A DNA stretch of 64,000 nt. Source: an uncultured Oscillospiraceae bacterium. GTDB lineage: Bacteria; Bacillota; Clostridia; Oscillospirales; Ruminococcaceae. The stretch lies in contig CATJCP010000398.1 in assembly GCA_949737515.1 (NCBI GenBank), forward strand, positions 1 through 64,000, in the 5' to 3' direction. Shown piece after piece: positions 50,815-58,675 of the stretch. The notes under the pieces are model-generated. The model saw only the letters and a list, made by a program, of their open reading frames with translations. It made no database searches and had not been told where the DNA came from. The position numbers were made by a program, and so were the translations under genes. Position 1 is the first letter of the stretch, and each line of letters opens with the position of its first letter.

Positions 50815-52014
50815 ATGATCACGAAAATCAGCGGCGGAAAGGTCATCCTTGAGGACCAGATCCGGGAGGACCTAAACATATACTTTGAGAACGGGACCAT
50901 TACAGCCGTCACCAGCGCCTCCCTGCCCTTTGACAGGGAAGCCAGGGCAAGGGGACGGTATGTTTCCCCCGGTTTTATCGATATCCATTCCCATGGAGGG
51001 GGCGGCGCGGATTTTCTGGACGGGACCGTGGAGGCCTTTTTACAAGCCTCCGCCCTCCATGCCCGCTATGGCACAACAACCATTGTTCCCACCGCCACCT
51101 CCGGCGAGCTGTCGGAGATCCTCGCCATGGAACAGGCCTATGAGCAGGCTGTTTCTCAAAATGACCGGGGAGCTGATATGCCCGGCCTGCATCTGGAAGG
51201 CCCCTACTTCGCCATGGGACAGCGGGGAGCTCAGGATCCCAAGCACCTGCGGAACCCGGAGCCCGCCGAGTATATCCGGATTTTGGACCTTTGCAGCCAT
51301 ATTTTAAGATGGAGTGCCGCCCCGGAGCTCCCTGGGGCCCTGGAACTGGGGCGGGAGCTGCGGCGGCGGGGCATCCTGGCGGCCATCGGGCACAGCGACG
51401 CCGGCTATGATGAGGTAGAGGCTGCGTGGGAAGCCGGCTACACCCATGTGACCCACCTGTATTCCGGCATGAGCTCTCTCCATCGGAAAAACGCCTACCG
51501 CTATGTGGGGGTGCTGGAATCCGCCTATCTGATCGACGGTATGACGGTGGAGATCATCGCGGACGGCAAGCACCTGCCCGCCGAGCTGTTAAAGTTCGTC
51601 TATAAATTTAAGGGTCCAGACCGCACCGCCCTCATCACCGACTCCATGCGGGGCGCGGGAATGCCCGACGGCCCCTCTGTGCTGGGGCACCGGGAAAAGG
51701 GGCTGCCTGTGGTGATTGAAGAGGGGGTGGCAAAACTACCGGACCGCACCAGCTTTGCGGGAAGTGTGGCCACCGCCGACCTACTGGTCCGCAACATGGT
51801 GCAGATGTCGCAGATCCCCCTGACCGACGCCGTAAAAATGGCCGCCACTACCCCTGCCCGCATCATGGGCTTCCAGGACCGGGGAAAAATCGAACAGGGT
51901 CTGCGTGCTGATCTGACCTTGTTCGACGACAACATCCAGGTTTCCCAGGTGATCGTAGGCGGACGCACTGTCTATGACAAGGCGGAGGAACCGCAGAAAG
52001 GACAGGTATCCTGA
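50815..52014 (+). CDS. nagA: N-acetylglucosamine-6-phosphate deacetylase-like
   Basis: A 399-residue amidohydrolase-superfamily deacetylase. The metal motif is SPGFIDIHSHGGGG; LHLEGPYF, IGHSDAGYDEVEAAW, VTHLYSGMSSLHRKNAYR, IIADGKHLPAELL and ITDSMRGAG give the remaining ligands and the catalytic Asp. The classic THLFNAM segment is changed to THLYSGM and the following loop is rearranged, so substrate may differ from GlcNAc-6-phosphate (for example a related acetylated amino sugar or uronate). The start follows AGGAGGACAAC. Its stop overlaps the next ATG by one base. nagB lies some 17 kb away in another operon, so the two are not co-transcribed. Confidence 0.88.
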   Translation: MITKISGGKVILEDQIREDLNIYFENGTITAVTSASLPFDREARARGRYVSPGFIDIHSHGGGGADFLDGTVEAFLQASALHARYGTTTIVPTATSGELSEILAMEQAYEQAVSQNDRGADMPGLHLEGPYFAMGQRGAQDPKHLRNPEPAEYIRILDLCSHILRWSAAPELPGALELGRELRRRGILAAIGHSDAGYDEVEAAWEAGYTHVTHLYSGMSSLHRKNAYRYVGVLESAYLIDGMTVEIIADGKHLPAELLKFVYKFKGPDRTALITDSMRGAGMPDGPSVLGHREKGLPVVIEEGVAKLPDRTSFAGSVATADLLVRNMVQMSQIPLTDAVKMAATTPARIMGFQDRGKIEQGLRADLTLFDDNIQVSQVIVGGRTVYDKAEEPQKGQVS

Positions 52015-53366
52015 TGAACAGATTATCCGCCGGGTTTTCCCGGGTAAACGTCACCCCTGCCCTGGGCACTCCCCTGGGGGGCTATTATAAGGTCCGCCTA
52101 GCGGACGGGGTAAAGGACGAGCTGGAGGCCAACGCCCTCGCCCTTTCCCACGGGGAAGCCAAAATACTGCTGATCAGCGTGGACCACCTTGGGTTGAAAC
52201 AGGTCTATCAGGATCCCATCCGCAGGTATATCTCGGAACGAACCGCCGTCCCGGAGGAGGGGATCTTCATCGCCTGCACCCATACCCACACTGGCCCCAA
52301 GCTGGACGGCGGCATTGTCCCCGACGCCCAGGAGGCCTACTTTCACTTCCTGAAAAGCCGTCTGGCCGACGCCGCCTCCATGGCCCTGGAAGACCTGAAG
52401 CCCGCCAAAATGGGCTGGGCCGTGGGACAGGCCCCTGGAATCGCCTTTATCCGGCGGTTTCTCATGAAGGATGGGACGGTCTGCACCAACCCCAGGCCGG
52501 AAAACCCCGATATCCTCGGCCCAGTGGGAACCGTGGACGAGAGCGTTTCGCTGCTGAGATTTGATCGGGAAAACGCACCAGCGATCGCCCTGGTCCATTT
52601 CGGATGTCACCCGGATACAGTGGGCGGCTGCAAAGTTTCCGCCGACTGGCCGGGATTTGCCCGCAGAATTCTGGAAAGGTCCTTGGACAACGTCCGCTGC
52701 ATTTTCTTTAACGGCGTCCAGGGGGATATCAACCATCTCAATCCCTTCCACGGCCCGGGATACCTCAACGGCCTGGCCATGGACTTTGACGATGTTCTCC
52801 GGGGATATGAACACACCGAACACATGGGACGCGCTGTGGCAGGGACTGTGATGCAGGTCTATTCCAAGGTAAGATATTCAGAGGTACGCTCCATTCACGC
52901 CGCACAAAGGGTCATCCGCCATCCCTCCAACCGCCCGGCCCCGGAGGAGCTTCCCCTGGCGCGGCTTTACAACCAGCTGCACCAGCAGCACCGGGACGGC
53001 GAAATCCCTTATGAGGGAATGGCTCTCACCACCGCCGTAGCGGAGGCGGAACGGATGCTGGAGCTGGAACACGGTCCGGACAGCTTTGATCTGCGGGTAT
53101 CGGCAATCTCCATTGGGGAGGCCGCTCTAGTGGGAATCCCCGGAGAACCCTTCTCCGAGATTGGGCGGACGCTGAAGGCCGCTCCGGGCTGGCCGCTGGT
53201 CCTCCCCTGCTGCTGCGCCAACGGCTACGAGGGGTATTTCCCACCCATAGACGCCTTTGGCAACGGCAGCTATGAAACCCGCAGCTCCATCTTTAAACCA
53301 GGGGTAGCGGAAGCCATTTCAGAGGCGGGGCTGTCCCTGCTGGAAAAAATGAAACACCATGGATAG
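52014..53366 (+). CDS. Neutral-ceramidase-family N-terminal domain protein
   Basis: A 450-residue protein of the neutral/alkaline ceramidase N-terminal domain family. The zinc-site histidines are visible in IACTHTHTGPKLDG and ALVHFGCHPDTVGG. In true ceramidases the nucleophile is a serine in a GDVSPN motif; here the segment reads GVQGDINHLNPF, with Asn at that position. The C-terminal Ig-like domain of ceramidases is absent and no signal peptide is seen. These points suggest a cytoplasmic amidase or hydrolase on a sugar-type amide rather than a ceramidase. It overlaps nagA by one base and precedes the SDR gene by 15 bases, so it is part of the same operon. Confidence 0.82.
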   Translation: MNRLSAGFSRVNVTPALGTPLGGYYKVRLADGVKDELEANALALSHGEAKILLISVDHLGLKQVYQDPIRRYISERTAVPEEGIFIACTHTHTGPKLDGGIVPDAQEAYFHFLKSRLADAASMALEDLKPAKMGWAVGQAPGIAFIRRFLMKDGTVCTNPRPENPDILGPVGTVDESVSLLRFDRENAPAIALVHFGCHPDTVGGCKVSADWPGFARRILERSLDNVRCIFFNGVQGDINHLNPFHGPGYLNGLAMDFDDVLRGYEHTEHMGRAVAGTVMQVYSKVRYSEVRSIHAAQRVIRHPSNRPAPEELPLARLYNQLHQQHRDGEIPYEGMALTTAVAEAERMLELEHGPDSFDLRVSAISIGEAALVGIPGEPFSEIGRTLKAAPGWPLVLPCCCANGYEGYFPPIDAFGNGSYETRSSIFKPGVAEAISEAGLSLLEKMKHHG

Positions 53367-53381
53367 GAGGATATCAGCTCT

Positions 53382-54398
53382 ATGTGGAATGAAGCAGAAT
53401 TGGATGAGGCCCTATCTGTCCCCAGTAAGGCCCTGATAGAAGATATGGGGAGGCTGGAAGGCGACATTATGATCTTAGGGGCAGGGGGCAAAGTCGGGCC
53501 CACCCTGTCGGTCATGGCAAAACGGGCGGTGGAGCAAAGCGGAAAATCCCGCAGGGTAATCGCGGTTTCCCGCTTTACTGACCCCTTTGTGGTAGACCTG
53601 CTGAAAAAAGAACAGGTGGAGACCATCTCCGCCGATCTGACCAACCCGGAACAGGTGGCAAGGCTCCCCAAGGTAAAGAACATCATTTTTATGGCTGGGC
53701 GCAAATTCGGCACCTCGGGGAGCGCCTGCGAGACCTGGGAGATGAATGTGGCGGTCCCTGCCCTGGCCACCCGCCACTTTGGGGACGCCAGCTATGTGGT
53801 CTTTTCCACCAGCAACGTCTACCCCTTTGTCAAGCCGGAAAGCGGCGGCAACGACGAGTCTGTGGAGCCCTCTCCCATTGGAGAGTACGCCATCAGCTGC
53901 CTGGGGCGGGAGCGGATGTTTGAGTACGCCGCCCGTCATTACGGCGCGAGAGTGGTGAACTTCCGGCTGAGCTATGCCATTGACCTGCGGTACGGCATAC
54001 TGTTCGACCTGTGCCAGTGGATTCTCAAAGGCCAGCCCGTCCCCCTAGGGGTTCCTGCCTTCAACTGCGTGTGGCAGCGGTATGTCAACGAGGTGGCCCT
54101 CCGTTCCCTGCACCTGGCCAGTGAAAAGGTGGAAAACCTCAACGTAACCGGGCCGGAGCTGGTGAGCGTCCGCCAGGCAGCTACCCGTTTGGCCTCCATG
54201 CTGAACAGGGAGGTGTCCTTTGCCGGGACCGAAGGGGAGCGGGGGATCCTGTGCAATGCGCAAAAGTGCGTCAGGCTCTTCGGCTATCCAGATATGGGCG
54301 TTTCGGAGATGATGGAGCGCCAGGTGCAGTGGATTTTGGAAGGCGGGCGGCAGCTTGGCAAGCCCACCCATTTTGAAGAACAGAAAGGAAAATTCTGA
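53382..54398 (+). CDS. NAD-dependent epimerase/dehydratase (SDR), atypical
   Basis: A 338-residue extended SDR protein. The nucleotide loop is IMILGAGGKVGPTLS (residues 29-43) and FSTSNVYPF holds the usual S/T position. At the active site the Tyr is kept (Y169 in GEYAISCLGRE) but the lysine of YxxxK is cysteine (C173), normally a damaging change. The SYAIDLRYGILFDL region follows as in sugar epimerases. It may bind NAD and a sugar without ordinary redox chemistry, or work as a non-redox subunit. The gene overlaps the DapA-family gene by one base (ATGA-type junction). About 22 extra residues precede the Rossmann strand. Confidence 0.87.
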   Translation: MWNEAELDEALSVPSKALIEDMGRLEGDIMILGAGGKVGPTLSVMAKRAVEQSGKSRRVIAVSRFTDPFVVDLLKKEQVETISADLTNPEQVARLPKVKNIIFMAGRKFGTSGSACETWEMNVAVPALATRHFGDASYVVFSTSNVYPFVKPESGGNDESVEPSPIGEYAISCLGRERMFEYAARHYGARVVNFRLSYAIDLRYGILFDLCQWILKGQPVPLGVPAFNCVWQRYVNEVALRSLHLASEKVENLNVTGPELVSVRQAATRLASMLNREVSFAGTEGERGILCNAQKCVRLFGYPDMGVSEMMERQVQWILEGGRQLGKPTHFEEQKGKF

Positions 54399-55456
54399 TG
54401 GATAACAGAGGGAGAGAAATACTGATGGCCGGGGCGTTCCTGCCCGCCATGCCCCTGGTATTGGACGAAAACCGCCAGTTTGACGAGGCCGGCCAGCGCA
54501 GATTGATCCGCTACTACCTGGAAAGCGGCGCAGACGGCATTGCCGTAGGGGTGCATACCACCCAGTTTGCCATCCGGGACCCAAAGGTCAACCTGTTTGA
54601 GCGGGTGCTTTCGGTTTCCATTTCTGAAATGCGGGCTTACAGCAGCCGTGCCAACCGGGAGATTCTGGCGGTGGCCGGGGTCTGCGGTGAAACGCCTCAG
54701 GCGGTTGCCGAGGCAAAGCTGGCCGCAAAGTACGGCTACGACGCCTTCCTGCTCAGCCCCGGCGGGCTGGCCCATCTCAGCGAAACCCAATTGGTGGAGC
54801 GGACCCGGCAGGTGGCGGAGGTGGGAGATGTGATCGGCTTCTACCTCCAGACCGCTGTGGGCGGACGGGTTTTCTCCTACGACTACTGGCGGCAGGTCTG
54901 CGAAATCGATGGGGTCAAGGCCATCAAATGCGCCGCCTTTAACCGCTACCTTACCATAGATGTGGCAAGGGCCATCGCCTTTGCCAACCACAAGATCGCC
55001 CTGTACACCGGCAACGACGACAACATTATCGCCGACCTTCTGACGGAATACGCCTTCCAAGACGGCGAAGGGCTGCGCACTGTCCGCACCTGCGGCGGCC
55101 TTCTGGGCCACTGGTCCGCCTGGACCCACACTGCAGTGGAGATGTTCCGCGGACTCAAGGCCATCCAGCCGGGCGAACCCATCTGTCCCCGGTGGATGAC
55201 CCTGGCTGCCCAGGTCACTGACGCAAACAGCGCTTTCTTTGATACAGCCAACAACTTTGCGGGGTGTATTGCCGGAATGCATGAGGTCCTCCGGAGGCAG
55301 GGCCTGCTCAAGGGCGTCTGGTGCCTGGACCCAGAGGAGGGGCTTTCCAAGGGCCAGGCGGAGGAGATCGACCGGGTCTACCGGATGTACCCTGAGCTCA
55401 ACGACGACGCCTTTGTGGCAATGTTCCTGGAAAAAGACCGGCAGATGCGGTCTTAA
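54398..55456 (+). CDS. Dihydrodipicolinate synthase family aldolase
   Basis: A 352-residue member of the DapA/NanA/KdgA-type class I aldolase family, some 50 residues longer than usual. The Schiff-base lysine is K177 in GVKAIKCAAFNR and the partner tyrosine is Y149 in VIGFYLQT. Family start region: AFLPAMPLVLDENRQFDEAG with GADGIAVGVHTTQF. The altered surroundings of the lysine (IKCAA in place of IKEAS) make it neither DapA nor NanA. Together with an SDR protein, a NagA-like deacetylase and GH4 it could cleave a keto-deoxy sugar acid to pyruvate and an aldehyde. Gene order and overlaps put it firmly in the operon. Confidence 0.88.
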   Translation: MDNRGREILMAGAFLPAMPLVLDENRQFDEAGQRRLIRYYLESGADGIAVGVHTTQFAIRDPKVNLFERVLSVSISEMRAYSSRANREILAVAGVCGETPQAVAEAKLAAKYGYDAFLLSPGGLAHLSETQLVERTRQVAEVGDVIGFYLQTAVGGRVFSYDYWRQVCEIDGVKAIKCAAFNRYLTIDVARAIAFANHKIALYTGNDDNIIADLLTEYAFQDGEGLRTVRTCGGLLGHWSAWTHTAVEMFRGLKAIQPGEPICPRWMTLAAQVTDANSAFFDTANNFAGCIAGMHEVLRRQGLLKGVWCLDPEEGLSKGQAEEIDRVYRMYPELNDDAFVAMFLEKDRQMRS

Positions 55457-55489
55457 CCCTCTGCCGGAAGAAGGAAAGGGCGGATTACG

Positions 55490-56782
55490 ATGTTTTCTGT
55501 CTTTGAGAGCCCGGAATACCGTCGCTCCCGCAGCGCTTACCGCTGGTTCTGTATGCTGGAGTACTTCATCTCCCTGTTGGTAACGGACGTTTACCTGTTC
55601 AAGCTTCTCTCCTATGCCGGGCTGGGCGATGGAAGCATTGGACTGATCGCTTCCCTGGGAACGTTTTCAAGCTTTTTCCAGCTCACCTCCATTTGGCTTG
55701 TGCGCAGGATCAAGAACGTAAAAAAATGGACCGTCTTTTTTTGCATCTCAAGCCAGCTGACACTGATCGCCCTTTATTTCCTGCCCTTTCTGCCGTTCAG
55801 CCCAGCGATTAAAACCGCATTGGCTTTCACAGGGGTTCTGTTGGCTTACTTTTTCTCCGGCTCTATCTCCTCCATCCTCTTCCAATGGGCTAACAGCTAT
55901 GTCGATCCCCATCATCGGGCAGTGTATTCAGCGGAAAAGGAGATGCTCTCCCTGCTGGGCGGCATGATATTCACCTTTATCCTCGGCATTACCATGGACC
56001 GCTTTGAACTGGCTGGACGCCTGACCAACTCTTTCATCCTAACCATCGCTTTAGGTCTGATGATTTCCGCCCTGAGCTTTACCGCGCTGATGCGTATCGA
56101 CGGCGGATGGCAGCCTAAGGCCAATTCTTCTAAAAATTCCACCCTGGGTCCGCTTCTCAAAGCGCTGTTCCACAACCGCTCTTACCTCCATGTCGTTGTG
56201 CTTCATATCCTCTGGACCTGTGCCCAGTGCCTCACCGTCGGGTTTCTGGGGAGCTACAAAAGCAAGGAGCTTATGTACAGCGTCGGCGCCGTACAGGTCT
56301 TCAACATTTTTGGCAGCGGCTTCCGGTTTGTCCTTTCCAAGCCGCTGGGGAAATTTGCTGACCACACCTCATACTCCAGGTGCATTGAAACCGGCCTGTA
56401 CATCGCCGCAGCAGCGTTTTTCCCCGCCATTTTGGCCTCCCCCTCCAGCCGGTGGCTTATCGTCGTCTTTACCCTGCTCTTTGCAGTCAGTCAGGCGGCG
56501 CTGTGTCAGAATCTCTTTAATGTCCTCTATGATTTTGTCCCTCCAGAGCACTTTGTTCAGGCCTCCGCCATACGCAACTGCATCGGCGGCGTCTTTGGCT
56601 TCCTCGCATCCCTGGCTGGGAGCTGGCTTCTGACCTATGTACAAGGGCAGGGAAACAGACTGTTCGGCCTTCCCCTTTATGGACAACAGCTTCTGGCCGC
56701 CCTTTCCTTCCTTTTAACGTTGGGATGTGGAGTATATGTAAGGCGCTTCCTAGTAAAACGCGTTAAGGCGGCGGCCGTGTAA
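55490..56782 (+). CDS. MFS transporter
   Basis: A 430-residue major facilitator membrane protein with about 12 hydrophobic segments and a cytoplasmic loop in the middle (IDGGWQPKANSSKNSTLG). It starts MFSVFESPEYRRSRSAYRWF and the first helix pair follows. The GDGSIGLIASLGTFSSFFQL region resembles sugar-type and unannotated MFS proteins of Clostridia. It is the last gene of the plus-strand operon and is followed by a bidirectional terminator. Because the operon has no ABC components of its own, this protein is its most likely uptake or export path for the glycoside or the cleaved aglycone. Confidence 0.9.
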   Translation: MFSVFESPEYRRSRSAYRWFCMLEYFISLLVTDVYLFKLLSYAGLGDGSIGLIASLGTFSSFFQLTSIWLVRRIKNVKKWTVFFCISSQLTLIALYFLPFLPFSPAIKTALAFTGVLLAYFFSGSISSILFQWANSYVDPHHRAVYSAEKEMLSLLGGMIFTFILGITMDRFELAGRLTNSFILTIALGLMISALSFTALMRIDGGWQPKANSSKNSTLGPLLKALFHNRSYLHVVVLHILWTCAQCLTVGFLGSYKSKELMYSVGAVQVFNIFGSGFRFVLSKPLGKFADHTSYSRCIETGLYIAAAAFFPAILASPSSRWLIVVFTLLFAVSQAALCQNLFNVLYDFVPPEHFVQASAIRNCIGGVFGFLASLAGSWLLTYVQGQGNRLFGLPLYGQQLLAALSFLLTLGCGVYVRRFLVKRVKAAAV

Positions 56783-56801
56783 CAATGCAATCAGTTCAGA
56801 C

Positions 56802-56846
56802 AAAAATCGCTGGACCGTTCCCCTTTTGAGGCAGTCCAGCGATTTT
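56802..56846. terminator. Bidirectional terminator between MFS and ABC genes
   Basis: AAAATCGCTGGA with TCCAGCGATTTT, 20-base loop, A-run on the left and T-run on the right; it serves both convergent operons and marks the right end of the sugar island. Confidence 0.9.
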
Positions 56847-56887
56847 CTGATACTAAGGGGGGCAGCGTACATTTGAGGATTCCGACG

Positions 56888-58675
56888 TTAAACCGAATAC
56901 CACTTTGCCTGGGAATTCCAGAGCCTGGTATACACTGGATTGACATTGATCAGCTGGTCGTGGGAGCCGCACCCTACAATCTTTCCATGGTCCATCACAA
57001 TGATTTTATCGGAAAATTTTGTGGTGCTCAGCCGGTGGGTGACAAACACCTTGATGCTCTGGGAATCCAGCTCCATCATGCTGCGGATGATCTGCTCCTC
57101 CACTAAGGGATCCAAGGCAGCGGTGGGTTCGTCAAAGGCGATCACCTCATGGTCCTTGTACAGCCCCCGGGCAATGGCCAGCTTCTGCCAGTTCCCCCCG
57201 GAAAGCTCCCCGCCGCCAAATTCCCGGCCCAGGCTGGATTCCAGGGTGTTGTCCCCAAACCGGAAGGAGACAGCCTCCAGCAGCCTCTGGACCTTCCCGG
57301 AGTCCGCCGGACCGCTGGCGTCGCTGATTGCCACATTTTCCTGAATGGTAAGGGCGTAGCGGCAGAAATCCTGGAACACAGCGGAGTTATTTTGGTAGAT
57401 ATCCCATTCCCGCACCTGGTTGATCACGTCGTTCCCATAGGAGATTTCGCCGGAATCCGGCTGATACAGACCCATCAGCAGCTTGACCATGGTCGTCTTG
57501 CCAGAGCCGTTTTCCCCCACCACCGCGACGCTCTCCCCCGGCTGGATATCAAAGGTAATGCCCTGGACCGCCTCTCTTTGGGGAATATAGGAAAAGCGGA
57601 CATCCTTGAAATGGATCCCCTCTTTTGCGGAAATCTTCTTTTCTGTGCCCTTCCGCTCCTCGTAGTCCAGCACCTTATAATAATACTTGCCCTTCAGGCT
57701 GCACTGGAAGCTGAACATGGCCAGACCGCAGATTCTTCCAAAATTAGATCTCAGGGTGGTCACAGCGCCGATAGAGGCCCCCAACACGCCGATGGAGATA
57801 TCCCCCCGCAGGGCCAACGCCACCGCCACGCCATAGGTGAGGGCTGTGGTCAAAATATTGACCATCTGGTTCAGCATATCCAAAAGGGCGTTCTTTTTTT
57901 GTAGCTTCCAATTTTCCTCATTATAGCTTTCCAGCTCCTGGTTCCAAAGGCGGAGAAAAAAGTTTTGATTCTGGTGGACCCGAACCTCCTTGATATTTTC
58001 CAGAGAGGTGAGGATCCCCTCGTAATATTTTTTCCGCCGCTGGATGGGCTGGGTTCTGTCCTCCGCCAGATACTGACGCTTGGACTTTAAAAACCTGGCA
58101 AAAATATCCGGCGCCAGGGCCAGGAAGGACAGAAAAATGAGTGCCGGGTGGAAGGTAAACAGCACCGAGGAAACCGTGACAAATTGAAACAAATACAGCA
58201 AAATCTCCGAGGAGAACATCATGGTCATAAACCGCAGCTCCCGGGAGGCGCTGGAAGCCAGTTCAATATCCTTGTACAGCTCGCTGCGTTCATAGCTTTT
58301 CAGCGGGATCTTCGCTGTTTTGCGGTTCATATCGTTTTGGAGCACCGTCTCAAATTCACTGCCGAAATAATTGACATGGGAGCGGAAAAGCGGATATACC
58401 ACAACATACAGCAGCTGCACGAGGATGGAAATGAAAAACACCCGGTAGATTTCCCCGCTGATTCCCGCCGTCACCATGATCTGGTCTGAGCAGTCAAAGA
58501 TCATCCGCTCCAGATACACCTTGACGGGGCTGACCAGCGCGGGAAGCAGGGAGAGGAGAACCATGAGGAAGTACTGCTTTGGCTTCTTGACAACAAATGC
58601 CTTATAGGTGGTGAGGAATATGTTCCAGGTGCTTCTGGAACCGGTTTCCCTCCCTTTTTTCACCTTTGTGCTCAT
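56888..58675 (-). CDS. ABC exporter subunit, fused permease-ATPase (2)
   Basis: A 595-residue half-transporter: six membrane helices in the first about 330 residues, then an ATPase domain with Walker A GENGSGKTTMVK, signature LSGGNWQKLAIARG, Walker B IAFDEPTAALDP and H-loop FVTHRLS. The catalytic glutamate is present. The ATG at 58675 follows GAGGAGG by seven bases and overlaps the stop of the first subunit by four bases (ATGA). With its partner it probably forms a heterodimeric exporter for a lipid, peptide or drug. No regulator or peptide gene sits beside it, so the substrate is not visible. Confidence 0.93.
   Translation of the reverse strand: MSTKVKKGRETGSRSTWNIFLTTYKAFVVKKPKQYFLMVLLSLLPALVSPVKVYLERMIFDCSDQIMVTAGISGEIYRVFFISILVQLLYVVVYPLFRSHVNYFGSEFETVLQNDMNRKTAKIPLKSYERSELYKDIELASSASRELRFMTMMFSSEILLYLFQFVTVSSVLFTFHPALIFLSFLALAPDIFARFLKSKRQYLAEDRTQPIQRRKKYYEGILTSLENIKEVRVHQNQNFFLRLWNQELESYNEENWKLQKKNALLDMLNQMVNILTTALTYGVAVALALRGDISIGVLGASIGAVTTLRSNFGRICGLAMFSFQCSLKGKYYYKVLDYEERKGTEKKISAKEGIHFKDVRFSYIPQREAVQGITFDIQPGESVAVVGENGSGKTTMVKLLMGLYQPDSGEISYGNDVINQVREWDIYQNNSAVFQDFCRYALTIQENVAISDASGPADSGKVQRLLEAVSFRFGDNTLESSLGREFGGGELSGGNWQKLAIARGLYKDHEVIAFDEPTAALDPLVEEQIIRSMMELDSQSIKVFVTHRLSTTKFSDKIIVMDHGKIVGCGSHDQLINVNPVYTRLWNSQAKWYSV

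Noticed and set aside
54398-55456. Sialic acid aldolase NanA with nagA and nagB as a sialic acid pathway
   Set aside because: The aldolase is too long and its lysine context differs from NanA, and no NanE or NanK is found; nagA and nagB lie in different operons.
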